Shown: positions 1 through 6,446 of the stretch, one piece after another
Numbering within the stretch: position 1 is the first letter of the stretch
How the letters are laid out: every line of letters starts with the position of its first letter
From: Baffinella frigidus
Taxonomy: Eukaryota > Cryptophyceae > Cryptomonadales > Baffinellaceae
Direction: 5' to 3'
Assembly (NCBI GenBank): GCA_026770585.1
Contig: MU646343.1
Location: forward strand, 202,569-215,051
DNA length: 12,483 bases
Notes under the pieces: model-generated
Told to the model about the DNA's origin: nothing
Databases searched by the model: none
What the model saw: only the letters and a program-made list of their open reading frames with translations
Made by a program: the position numbers and the translations under genes

Positions 1-10
1 GAGAGAAAGT

Positions 11-72
<62 letters not shown>

Positions 73-80
73 GGGAGAGA
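1..80. repeat. (GT)n-(GA)n compound microsatellite
   Basis: A run of GT dinucleotides (about 9-34) passes directly into a run of GA dinucleotides (about 35-80). Open frames across it encode only Cys-Val or Arg-Glu alternation and are not genes. If the exon at 128 is real, this lies in the intron before it. Alternating GT tracts and GA purine tracts are known to favour non-B DNA. Confidence 0.95.
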
Positions 81-127
81 CCATATCAGATCGTCTCATA
101 TCACCTGACGGGAGTGTGTGTTCGCAG

Positions 128-209
128 GTGGAGGGGTGGTCAGGGCACTTGGCGCAGATGGGCATCGACGAAGTCGCGCGCGGCTTCCTCTTCCTGCACC
201 GCTCCCCAG
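128..209 (+). CDS. Candidate internal exon of an unidentified upstream gene
   Basis: This open 82-nt segment has a good acceptor on its left (gtgttcgcag) and a GT donor on its right (CCCCAG|GTGTGC). It reads VEGWSGHLAQMGIDEVARG followed by FLFLHRSPG, entering in phase 0 and leaving in phase 1. The composition is GC-rich with G/C third positions, like the confident exons downstream. I do not recognise the family. The donor-side 30-odd bases recur at least five times in the following 1.1 kb, as also happens at exon ends of the aldo/keto reductase gene; this is the main reason for taking it as an exon. The gene start would lie left of the window. It could instead be an open stretch inside a repeat. 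Confidence 0.38.
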
Positions 210-451
210 GTGTGCACTCAACTTCGGACACGGTTAAAAATGATACGTGTATGGCAAGTAAAATTGGCCTTTTCTTAAATGTTGGTTTTGAGGTCACGCG
301 CGGCTTCCTCTTCCTCCGCCGCTCCCCACGTGTGCACTCAACTTCGGACACGGTTCAAACTGATACGTGTATGGCAAGTAATATTGGCCTTTTCTTAAAT
401 GTTGGGTGTAAGGTCGCGCGCGGCTTCCTCTTCCTGCGCCGCGACCCAGGT
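170..451 (+). repeat. 120-bp tandem repeat built on an exon-intron junction
   Basis: About 2.3 copies of a 120-bp unit begin near 170, 290 and 410. Each unit starts with the exon end (GGTCGCGCGCGGCTTCCTC onward), crosses the splice donor and continues into intron sequence ending in TTTTCTTAAATGTTGG. In the second unit the donor has decayed from CCAGGTGTG to CCACGTGTG; the third keeps the exon part and then diverges at CCCAGGTTAATC. Confidence 0.9.
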
Positions 452-468
452 TAATCTTCTATACGGTT

Positions 469-574
469 TATACCTCTTAAGTGACCAGTAGGCTTATACG
501 CCCTACCGTAGGGCCCTAGGACCAGCCTAGGACCTCAGGCCCCCAAATTTGGAGGCCTGGTCACTTAAGGGATA
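469..574. mobile_element. MITE-like element, family 2, copy 1
   Basis: A short foldback unit with terminal inverted repeats: CTTAAGTGACCAG on the left and CTGGTCACTTAAGGG on the right. The core contains CCTACCGTAGGGCCCTAGG. An 8-bp direct repeat ATACGGTT flanks it (461-468 and 572-579) and could be a target duplication, although four bases separate it from the left inverted repeat. Related copies lie at 2380-2482 and, inverted, at 8178-8283. There is no coding capacity, so it would be non-autonomous. Confidence 0.7.
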
Positions 575-587
575 CGGTTCACTGCCA

Positions 588-868
588 CCCAGGATATTTT
601 ACCGTAAGTCAACAAAGCTGATCCCCGGCAGTAAGTTGCCAGGTTCCTCTTCCTGCACCGCTCCCTAGGTGTGCACTCAACTCCGGAGACAAGACCCAGT
701 TGTGTAGTAAATTTCGTAGCCAGAAAGTAATGGTGTGCGAGTTCCTCTCCCTGCAGCGCGGGAAGCCCAGGATATTTCCCCGTAAGTCAACAAAGCTGAT
801 CATCGGCAGTAAGTTGCCAGGTCCCTCTTCCGCCAGCGCTCCCCAGGTGTGCACTCAACTCCGGTTCG
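588..868 (+). repeat. 178-bp direct repeat containing the junction motif
   Basis: Segments 588-690 and 766-868 are near-identical. Both run from CCCAGGATATTT through CGTAAGTCAACAAAGCTGAT and GGCAGTAAGTTGCCAGG to the shared junction motif GTGTGCACTCAACTCCGG. The period is 178 bp. This is a second level of tandem duplication of the same exon-edge motif. Confidence 0.85.
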
Positions 869-996
869 TTGTATGCCAACGAAAATTATCTTCGTATACG
901 TTGTATACTTGGTGATATACGACTCTGGATAGGTCCCTCGAGATTATCTTCTCTCTCGTGTGACCTCCCCAGAGTGGCATCGACGGGGTGTGGGCT

Positions 997-1053
997 CACC
1001 TCCGGTTCTTTGTATGGACCGTTGGTCCTGTGTGGAACAACGAACCGGAGGTG
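997..1053. repeat. Imperfect hairpin, arms CACCTCCGGTTC / GAACCGGAGGTG
   Basis: The outer arms pair over 18 bp with one mismatch (CACCTCCGGTTCTTTGT against ACAACGAACCGGAGGTG). The loop is about 22 bases. It may be a remnant of a small foldback insertion. No function is implied. Confidence 0.7.
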
Positions 1054-1453
1054 GGTGATTTTTAAAACACTAAACCGATGCTTTACTACCACACAAGGCG
1101 GTCATAGGTCTTTTCTTAAATGTTGGTTTTAAGGTCGCGCGCGGGTTCCTCCACTGCCAGGTTGGAGCTTTTGTATTAGTCAACTCAAGGCGAAAATCGA
1201 TTTTCCAAGTACCCAATCTGGGTACCTCGTTTCTAAGTTGACAGATTTTGTGGGTGAATTGACTTTCACAAAAATCTCTGGATTTGCAGTGTCCTCTTCC
1301 TCCACCGCGACCCAGGTTAACCCGGGGGAAAGTATTTTTCTGTTAGAATCTGGCAACGAAAATTACTACACAGATGCTTTACTATTACTAGTAAGACCCA
1401 ATTGTGTAGTAAATTTCGTAGCCAGAAAGTAATGTTTGCCATCGTTTCCCCAG

Positions 1454-1731
1454 GTGTGGACCGGGCGGCGGACACGACCCGCGATTCGCCGGGGGCTGGA
1501 CGCGACCCTGGACGCGACCCTGGACAAGACAGTGGACGAGACAGTGGACGAGACAGTGGACACGACAGTGGACAACAAGACGTGGTCACGTCCCGCCGGG
1601 CGGACGTGCGGGTGTGCCGGGCGGACGGGGGGGCGGGGGGGGGCAGTGTGTGGGCGCCGCGGAACTTGGCGGGGGTGCGGCTGTCGGCCGAGGCCCAGGC
1701 CCGCCTCGGGACACGTGATTCTGGGGGGTAG
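1454..1731 (+). CDS. Candidate terminal exon of the upstream gene
   Basis: The acceptor CGTTTCCCCAG precedes 1454. Joining the phase-1 end of the 128-209 exon to 1454 gives an open frame of 92 residues to a TAG at 1729-1731. The first half is a 12-bp tandem repeat (1498-1575) read as Asp-Pro-Gly-Arg or Asp-Ser-Gly-Arg tetrapeptides. The second half reads more like protein, including VWAPRNLAGV and RLSAEAQARLG. Third-position GC favours a different frame over the repeat (LDAT/VDET tetrapeptides) and this frame after about 1575, so the exon could be misjoined, contain a frameshift or be split. No family is recognised. Coding status is uncertain. Confidence 0.3.
1498..1575 (+). repeat. 12-bp minisatellite (GACGAGACAGTG-type)
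   Basis: About six units of 12 bp, first GACGCGACCCTG and then GACGAGACAGTG with variants. Because 12 is a multiple of 3 the frame stays open in all units, which by itself can create a false coding signal. Confidence 0.9.
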
Positions 1732-2040
1732 CGTCGTGTGTTGGCTCGTTACGTGATGACGTGATGAAACGTACAGGGGTACCTCGCTCATAAGAAAACG
1801 CTTCCCCCTAGGGACCCCCATAGGGCCCTACTGTAGGGCCCTAGGGGGGGGGCGTTTTTTTATGAGCGAGGTACCCCTGTATGCACCACCACCACCATCC
1901 ACCAAAGCTGTGTCTGAGCAGGAACTAGAGAGAGGTCGTGCATACAGTGTAGGGGTGTAGCGTCGTGTGTTGGTTCGTTACGTGATGAAACGTATGCACC
2001 ACCACCACCGTCCACCGGAGGCCCAGGCCCGCCTCAGGAG
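1728..2040 (+). repeat. Tandem duplication holding filled and empty insertion sites
   Basis: The segment TAGCGTCGTGTGTTGG ... TTCGTTACGTGATGAAACG ... TATGCACCACCACCACC occurs twice. In the first copy (1728-1904) it is split by a 106-bp MITE. In the second (about 1957-2016) it is continuous. A further motif, GAGGCCCAGGCCCGCCTC, is present at about 1690 and 2019. The pair forms an internal control for the insertion. Confidence 0.88.
1774..1879. mobile_element. MITE, family 1, copy A with TA target duplication
   Basis: A 106-bp element beginning CAGGGGTACCTCGCTCATAA and ending with its inverse complement GAGCGAGGTACCCCTG. TA lies on each side (1772-1773 and 1880-1881). The unoccupied duplicate at 1985-2000 reads AAACG-TA-TGCACC with a single TA, so the element plus one TA was gained. 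The interior has runs of C and G and the palindromic core TAGGGCCCTA. There is no reading frame. TA duplication fits Tc1/mariner-type mobilisation, but no transposase is visible. Confidence 0.88.
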
Positions 2041-2058
2041 AAGCCCTTCGGGGGGCTA

Positions 2059-2178
2059 CAGGGGTACCTCGCTCATAAGAAACTGCCCCCCCCCCCCTAG
2101 GACAACCGTAGGGCCCTAGGCACGGTCCTACAGTAGGGTACTAGGGGGGGGCGGTTTCTTATGAGCGAGGTACCCCTG
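2059..2178. mobile_element. MITE, family 1, copy B
   Basis: A 120-bp element with the same ends as copy A, again bounded by TA (2057-2058 and 2179-2180). The interior contains a C run and CCGTAGGGCCCTAGG. It lies 180 bp from copy A in the same orientation, so the two ends and the core differ mainly in the length of homopolymer runs. Confidence 0.87.
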
Positions 2179-2200
2179 TAGGCCTAAGTGGGGTTTACCA

Positions 2201-2323
2201 TCCGTTAGGTCCGTTAGGTTCTTCGAGCGCCCAACATGGGCGGACACCGGAACTTGTACTGTAGAAAGGCCATGCTTCCTTTCGGATCACATCAAGCCCC
2301 CCCCATGTGAAGCACGACAGAGG
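2201..2323 (+). repeat. Dispersed repeat, family 3, single arm
   Basis: The order is TTAGGTCCGTTAGGTTCTTC, then GGGCGGACACCGGAACTTG, then AGAAAGGCCATGCTTCC, then TTTCGGATCACATCAAGCCC. The same block is present at 3668-3781 (same strand), 3437-3550 (inverted) and 4233-4350 (same strand). Here it stands alone without a partner arm, so it is either a solo arm or a repeat that was later paired elsewhere. Confidence 0.85.
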
Positions 2324-2379
2324 AGTCGACTCATTCACAGCCCCATTCCTCGACTCTGTATCTCCAACTCCAACGTCAC

Positions 2380-2482
2380 ATCCCTCAAGTAGCGAGTAGG
2401 CTCATACGCCCTACCATGAGCCCAAGGACCTGCCTAGGACCTCTTGGCGGTCAATTTTGACCGCCTCACCACTTAAGGGATA
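2380..2482. mobile_element. MITE-like element, family 2, copy 2
   Basis: The ends are ATCCCTCAAGTAGCGAG and, inverted, CTCACCACTTAAGGGAT. The interior shares CATACGCCCTACC and GCCTAGGACCTCTT with the copy at 8178-8283, which is in the opposite orientation. A minus-strand open frame across it encodes a peptide also seen in that other copy, but only because the repeat is shared. Confidence 0.72.
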
Positions 2483-3070
2483 TCGGAATTGTAGCTGTGT
2501 GTATGCAGTCGGGGGTGCATGCCATGCCTTGCCAGAGCCTATCGGGTCCCGAGCTGGGTTTAGCCAACTCACCCCCAAAACTACGCCCAAAAGAGCCTCA
2601 GAGCACACAAGCACCTGACCTAAAGGGTTCCTTGACAATCATCCGTCGCAAAACCAAAGCTCCCGATGCCTTGATTCCCCCCTCCTACCCCTTCTAAACA
2701 GTGCACCCATGCTCGATGGCCCCCACCATCACTCGCGGTCCAGGATCTCATGTGGAACCTATTTCAATTTCAACACCTTCAGCAATGTAATGTACTGCCC
2801 AGAACGATCGTGACTAGTGATATCAAAGTAAAGGTGTGGTAATTTTCGTTGAAATTTGTTCTCTGAAATTAGAAGAGTTTCCACATTAGATCATCTGAAC
2901 CACCCCAACTTCAACCTCAGCACCGAGACGCCACGGAGAGTACAGATTTGGCCCACGTAGATAACCCCGACCATCACATGCGGTTCAGGATTGTTCGAAC
3001 CACCCTCACTTCAAGCTCAAGCACTTGCGACCCCCACGCAAGAGTGTAGAGCTGACTGGCTTATGAGAGA
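2483..3070. repeat. Gene-free stretch with imperfect repeats
   Basis: No gene is seen. A motif of the form GAACCACCCCAACTTCAAC with AGCAC following occurs at about 2755, 2899 and 2995. CCACCATCACTCGCGGTCCAGG at about 2723 resembles the segment at about 2969. These look like old tandem duplications of about 100-240 bp. The rest shows no visible structure. Confidence 0.55.
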
Positions 3071-3090
3071 AATCGTAGGATCCTACGATT
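3071..3090. repeat. Perfect 20-bp palindrome
   Basis: AATCGTAGGA followed by its exact inverse complement TCCTACGATT. It sits immediately before the dispersed repeat that starts at 3093. It may be a protein-binding palindrome or a remnant of element ends. Function is unknown. Confidence 0.9.
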
Positions 3091-3092
3091 CT

Positions 3093-3184
3093 GAAAGTTC
3101 ACAAGTGGACCTTCTCCCTACAGAAAATTTAAAAAAATGGGAAATTGGTACAAATTCCGTGTGAACTGACTCGTTTTCCGAGGT
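3093..3184 (+). repeat. Dispersed repeat pair, copy 1
   Basis: About 90 bp shared with 5220-5310, including TTGGTACAAATTCCGTGTG and AACTGACT. The copies are in the same orientation, 2.1 kb apart, and diverged by scattered changes. No coding potential is apparent. Confidence 0.8.
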
Positions 3185-3436
3185 CACTCCAACACTCTTG
3201 CGCCACGAGCCGCGGGTGCTGCCCCAAACCCTCCCTCTTTTCCCCCAACGCCACTGATTTTACAGATTCCCCTAGCTCGATGGTGCTGGAGCGCTCCGGT
3301 CGACATGCGCAAAATGACGTTTTGCCCACAAAGTGTATATTCAGTCGCTTTACAAAATTCAGTGGTGTGTGAGAGCGCGTTCCTCTTTGGGACCTTCACA
3401 TGCCCGATGAGGATACCCTTTAGCCGGTTCTGCCGT
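3185..3436. other. No gene recognised
   Basis: Overlapping open frames exist on both strands (up to 98 codons on the minus strand), but none shows a recognisable motif and they shadow one another. The minus-strand frame runs into the foldback element at 3437. Confidence 0.5.
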
Positions 3437-3781
3437 GATCCTCTGTACAGGGGGGCTTGATGTGATCCGAAAGGAAGCATGGCCTTTCTACAGAACCAGT
3501 TCCGGTGTCCGCCTATGGTGGGAGTTAAAAGAACCTAAAGGACCTAAAGGACCTGGGGACCGCCACTATTAACTTGTCCTGTCCCCTCGTCCACCAGCAT
3601 CACACGCCCAGGGTCAACACCCAGAGCCTGCATCCTCCCCAGCACACGAGCTTCTCCCCAGTCTTGCCCTTTAGGTCCTTTAGGTTCTTCGAGCTCCCAA
3701 CATAGGCGGACTCCGGAACTTGTTCTGTAGAAAGGCCATGCTTCTTTTCGGATCACATCAAGCCCCCATGTACAGAGGATC
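3437..3781. mobile_element. 345-bp foldback element with about 114-bp arms
   Basis: The left end GATCCTCTGTACAGGGG and right end TGTACAGAGGATC open a long inverted repeat: 3437-3550 pairs with 3668-3781 with scattered mismatches. The arms are family 3 repeats (GGCCATGCTTCC, GGATCACATCA). GCCGT (3432-3436) and GCCGC (3782-3786) flank it, a possible imperfect target duplication. The 117-bp centre is GC-rich and open on the minus strand, reading DWGEARVLGRMQALGVDPG and then RVMLVDEGTGQ. That looks protein-like and may be a captured exon fragment; I cannot assign a family. Confidence 0.8.
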
Positions 3782-4062
3782 GCCGCAGGTGCCAGCGGGG
3801 CAACGGGCCGACCGGTACTCTTGAGGGCGCTGCGGCTGGGGGGTATTTTTATTTTGTATTTAAGGGGGTATTTTTATTTTTATTGGTTGTGGATTTGTAA
3901 ATCCACTTGGGTGGGGGTGTTTACACCGCCACCCAGGATTGTAGGGCAGAGTGCCGTGTAGTAAAAAAAACGGGATCCAAGGGCCTCCCTAGCATCTGTC
4001 GTCCCTGGGGGGTGCCGTCCTGGTGTGAGCCAGTGCCGCTCAGAGAGAGAGCGAGGAGAGAG

Positions 4063-4094
<32 letters not shown>

Positions 4095-4232
4095 AAGAGA
4101 GAGAGAGCGAAGAGAGAGAGAGACCGCTCAGGTTGCACCCGAGAGGGGGAACGCTACCGGCCTTTCGCGGCGGGAATCGGCATCTTGGTTCCCCTCCACG
4201 GCTAGCAGACGAGTTGTCCCGTGGGGGGTAGT
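3782..4232. repeat. Gene-free stretch with (GA)n microsatellite
   Basis: No gene is seen. A GA-rich tract interrupted by CGA and GAA occupies about 4040-4124. AT-rich TATTTTTATTTT runs lie at 3843-3885. GACCGGTACTCTTGAG at about 3810 recurs at about 6331 just upstream of the aldo/keto reductase gene. Confidence 0.75.
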
Positions 4233-4350
4233 CCTGTAGGTCCTTTAGGTTCTTTTAACTCCCACGATAGGCGGACACCGGAACGTTTCCTGCAGAAAGG
4301 CCATGCTTCCTTTCGGATCACATCAGGCCCCCCGGTGCAGAAGGATTAGT
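4233..4350 (+). repeat. Dispersed repeat, family 3, single arm
   Basis: Same block as the arms of the 3437-3781 foldback: TAGGTCCTTTAGGTTCTTTT, ATAGGCGGACACCGGAACG, AGAAAGGCCATGCTTCC, TTTCGGATCACATCAGGCC. No inverted partner is nearby. Confidence 0.85.
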
Positions 4351-4440
4351 AGTTCTGCAGAATGCGTGCGATGGTGGTGATGGGTGGGTAGAGGGCGACC
4401 GTGTGAACGGTGGGTCTTTGCCTTGTCACGGGTTTGGTGT

Positions 4441-4674
4441 AACCTAAACCCTCAACACTAAACCTCAAACCCTAAACCCCAAAACCCTAAACCGTAAACC
4501 CTAAACCCTGAACCCTAAACCCTGAACCCTTAACCCTGAACCCTGAACCCTAAACCCTAGATCCTAAACCCTAAACCCTAAACCCTAAACCCTAAACCCT
4601 AAACCCTAAACCCTAAACCTTAAACCCTGAACCCTAAACCCTAAACCCTAAACACGAACCCCTAACCCCTAAAC
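4441..4674 (+). repeat. Interstitial telomere-like array (CCCTAAA)n
   Basis: About 30 heptamers, with a nearly perfect block at 4563-4618 surrounded by variants CCCTGAA, CCCTTAA and CCCTCAA. The unit matches the plant/algal-type telomere repeat (TTTAGGG on the other strand). It may be an insertion during break repair, an old chromosome end, or a seed for the similar arrays in the introns downstream. Confidence 0.95.
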
Positions 4675-5171
4675 CAAAAGTAGATAGATTTTCTTCAAGC
4701 CCCACATGCATACCTGCAGTTTAAGCCCAGCATGCATACATGCATGCAGAGGCGTGAGTCGGAGATAATGGTCAAATGGGGTCAAACACGTGGAATAGCC
4801 ACGGGGTATAACCACATGCTGCCGGATGGAGGAGTTGGCTCCAGAAAGGAGCCCACTCGAGTTAGATTGGTGAGAAATCATCGAACTCCTCCCGTTCAGT
4901 CACCCTAAAGGATTGGGGGTTGTCCGTCCTTCAGAAGAACTCCTTCTGTTGGGTCGTGTTCAATTCTCTCCTTCTTATGCGTCGTCAACTCCATCCGCGT
5001 CTTCTGAAGAGCGTTCCTTCGTGGAGCGACCTTGGGATCCAGACAGAACAGACAATCCGCATATTGCGCGGAGGATCATCTTATTAGTCTGGAAATGGCC
5101 GAACTCCCTTCAATCAACCAACAATGAAAATAATGAAACGGGGGGGAAGGCGAGAACAATTTCACCGGAAT
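4675..5171. other. No gene recognised
   Basis: A plus-strand open frame from 4913 to 5221 (102 codons) includes SFVERPWDPDRTDNPH and RRIILLVWKWPNS, but it matches no family I know, its codon use is not GC3-rich like the exons at 6447 onward, and its end is made of an 8-bp repeat. ATGCATGCA palindromic runs lie near 4735-4748. Confidence 0.5.
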
Positions 5172-5220
5172 CTGGCTTTGGTGCTTTGGTGCTTTGGTGC
5201 TTTGGTGCTGTGGTGCTTTG
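5172..5220 (+). repeat. 8-bp tandem repeat (TTTGGTGC)n
   Basis: About five units of TTTGGTGC with one T-to-G variant. Two further units occur at about 6254-6275, upstream of the aldo/keto reductase start. Confidence 0.9.
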
Positions 5221-5310
5221 AAAGTTTACAAGTACATTCTCCACAGAGAAAAATCGAAATTTCGGAAAGTTGGTACAAATTCCGTGTGAACTGACTTGTT
5301 TTTCCAGGTC
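5220..5310 (+). repeat. Dispersed repeat pair, copy 2
   Basis: Partner of 3093-3184. Shared blocks include AAAGTT(T/C)ACAAGT, TTGGTACAAATTCCGTGTG and AACTGACT. Confidence 0.8.
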
Positions 5311-5440
5311 TGACTATTGTGGCGGGAACGTGATTTAATTTGCGAAAAGCAAATGTGTAATTTAGTAAATTTTGTATTGTAGAATTCGGGTTGCCAGGGT
5401 GGTGAGGTCACCTGAACCAGATGAACATGTTCGTTTACGA

Positions 5441-5556
5441 GAGGTGAACATTTAGGCAACACATGGTGGTGTTACGACAGGTGAACTTTTTGGTAACACA
5501 TGATATTGTATCACCTGATTACGTGAAGATGAACTTTTTGGTAACACAAGGTAACA
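5441..5556 (+). repeat. Imperfect tandem repeat, about 40-50 bp unit
   Basis: Three copies of a GGTGAACTTTTTGGTAACAC-type block at about 5441, 5480 and 5530, the first more diverged (GGTGAACATTTAGGCAACAC). No coding signal is apparent. Confidence 0.75.
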
Positions 5557-5569
5557 CAAAATCCAAAAG

Positions 5570-5596
5570 TCCAAGCCAATCCGGGGTTGGCTTGGA
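5570..5596. repeat. Perfect 10-bp hairpin
   Basis: TCCAAGCCAA, a 7-base loop, then TTGGCTTGGA. No T-run follows and there is no adjacent gene, so I do not call it a terminator. Confidence 0.8.
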
Positions 5597-5946
5597 TTTT
5601 GGGTCATCAGGGTCGGGAATTCCAGATTCCAAGAATGTTTTGTTAGATGACTGGCTTAAATCAAGTTTTATGCTATCTTGTGCATGAGATTGATGACAAG
5701 ATATCTTGTCTTTGCATCCCCCCCACCCATAAGATGACACAAAACGGCGCATTTTCGGTCATTTTCGTCAGATTTCTGCCCGACCCAACCCTCGGAAAAT
5801 CCAAGCCTTTAGGTCCGAATTCTACAAAAGCAATTTTTCATTCACAAAACCGTCCTTTAGGTCCTTCAGGTTTTAAATGCTCCCAACATATGCCAACGAC
5901 ACGCCGTTCCGTAGAAGGGATCTGCAGAGAAAGCATTTTGCTTTCC
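5597..5946. other. No gene; diverged family 3 fragment
   Basis: Short open frames on both strands without recognisable motifs. A diverged piece of the family 3 repeat lies at about 5853-5935 (TTTAGGTCCTTCAGGTTTT, then GCTCCCAACATA). Confidence 0.5.
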
Positions 5947-6154
5947 CACACGAGGCTACCGAGGCGAACAGAATAAAACGGACTTTTAAAGTTTTGTGGG
6001 CAAACTTATTGACACTTATTGACAAATGATCACGTTTCCGCCCGCTGAGCGGTCGGACCTGTGCAAAGTCGCTGCTTTTCATCTGAAAATTCCTACACAC
6101 GTTTACAATCGACATTTATTCTGTTCGCATAGGTAGCCTAGGTAGCCTCGTGTG
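5947..6154. mobile_element. 208-bp foldback element, ends CACACGAGGCTACC
   Basis: The left arm CACACGAGGCTACCGAGG and GCGAACAGAATAAA is matched by the right arm TTTATTCTGTTCGC and GGTAGCCTCGTGTG; an extra GGTAGCCTA block in the right arm makes it longer. The inner 130 bp is unique in this window. I could not find a clear target duplication. It is a non-coding MITE-like unit. Confidence 0.78.
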
Positions 6155-6446
6155 GTCGGATCGCGTTTAGCTCTCCAGTGCAGAGGCTCGTGAAGCAAGG
6201 GGATATGCAAGATGGTTTGAACCTTCGTATGCGTGATCCTTTGTGAAGACGAGACTTTGGTGCTTTCTTTGGTGCTGATCTGAAGTTGACAGCATTAATG
6301 GTGCAGAAAGTCACTTGTGGTGGGAATCGGGCGACCGGTACTCTTGAGGCCGCAACTTTCATCAAAGTCAACCCAACACCTAAGGGCCGATCAAACCGTG
6401 GGGTTGTTTGGATCCCTTGTGTCTCCGTTGACCGAGTGCCGCGACG
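6155..6446 (+). promoter_or_regulatory. Upstream region of the aldo/keto reductase gene
   Basis: This 292-bp interval separates the foldback element from the start codon and presumably holds promoter and 5' UTR, but no TATA box or other element is convincing. It contains two TTTGGTGC units and a GACCGGTACTCTTGAG block shared with about 3810. An in-frame TGA at 6429-6431 closes the reading frame 18 bases before the ATG at 6447. Confidence 0.4.

Larger units (their letters stand above)
210..1453 (+). other. Candidate intron made of exon-edge copies
   Basis: If the flanking exons are real, this 1244-bp stretch is one GT-AG intron (GTGTGCACTC ... TTTCCCCAG). It contains further copies of the first exon's donor edge (CTCTTCCTGCACCGCTCCC-type) near 302, 422, 646, 820 and 1288. 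A motif with GTGTAGTAAATTTCGTAGCC at its core occurs at about 700 and 1403. Small palindromes include GAAAATCGATTTTC (1192-1205) and a GTACCCA/TGGGTAC hairpin (1209-1225). I see no other gene here. Confidence 0.4.

Noticed and set aside
170-451. CRISPR-like array from the regular 120-bp spacing
   Set aside because: The whole unit repeats, including what would be spacers; the context is eukaryotic introns.
4913-5221. 102-codon open frame as a possible gene
   Set aside because: No recognisable motif, no exon-like GC3 bias, and its C-terminus is encoded by the TTTGGTGC tandem repeat.
5570-5596. Hairpin as a transcription terminator
   Set aside because: There is no T-tract, no adjacent gene, and the host is eukaryotic.
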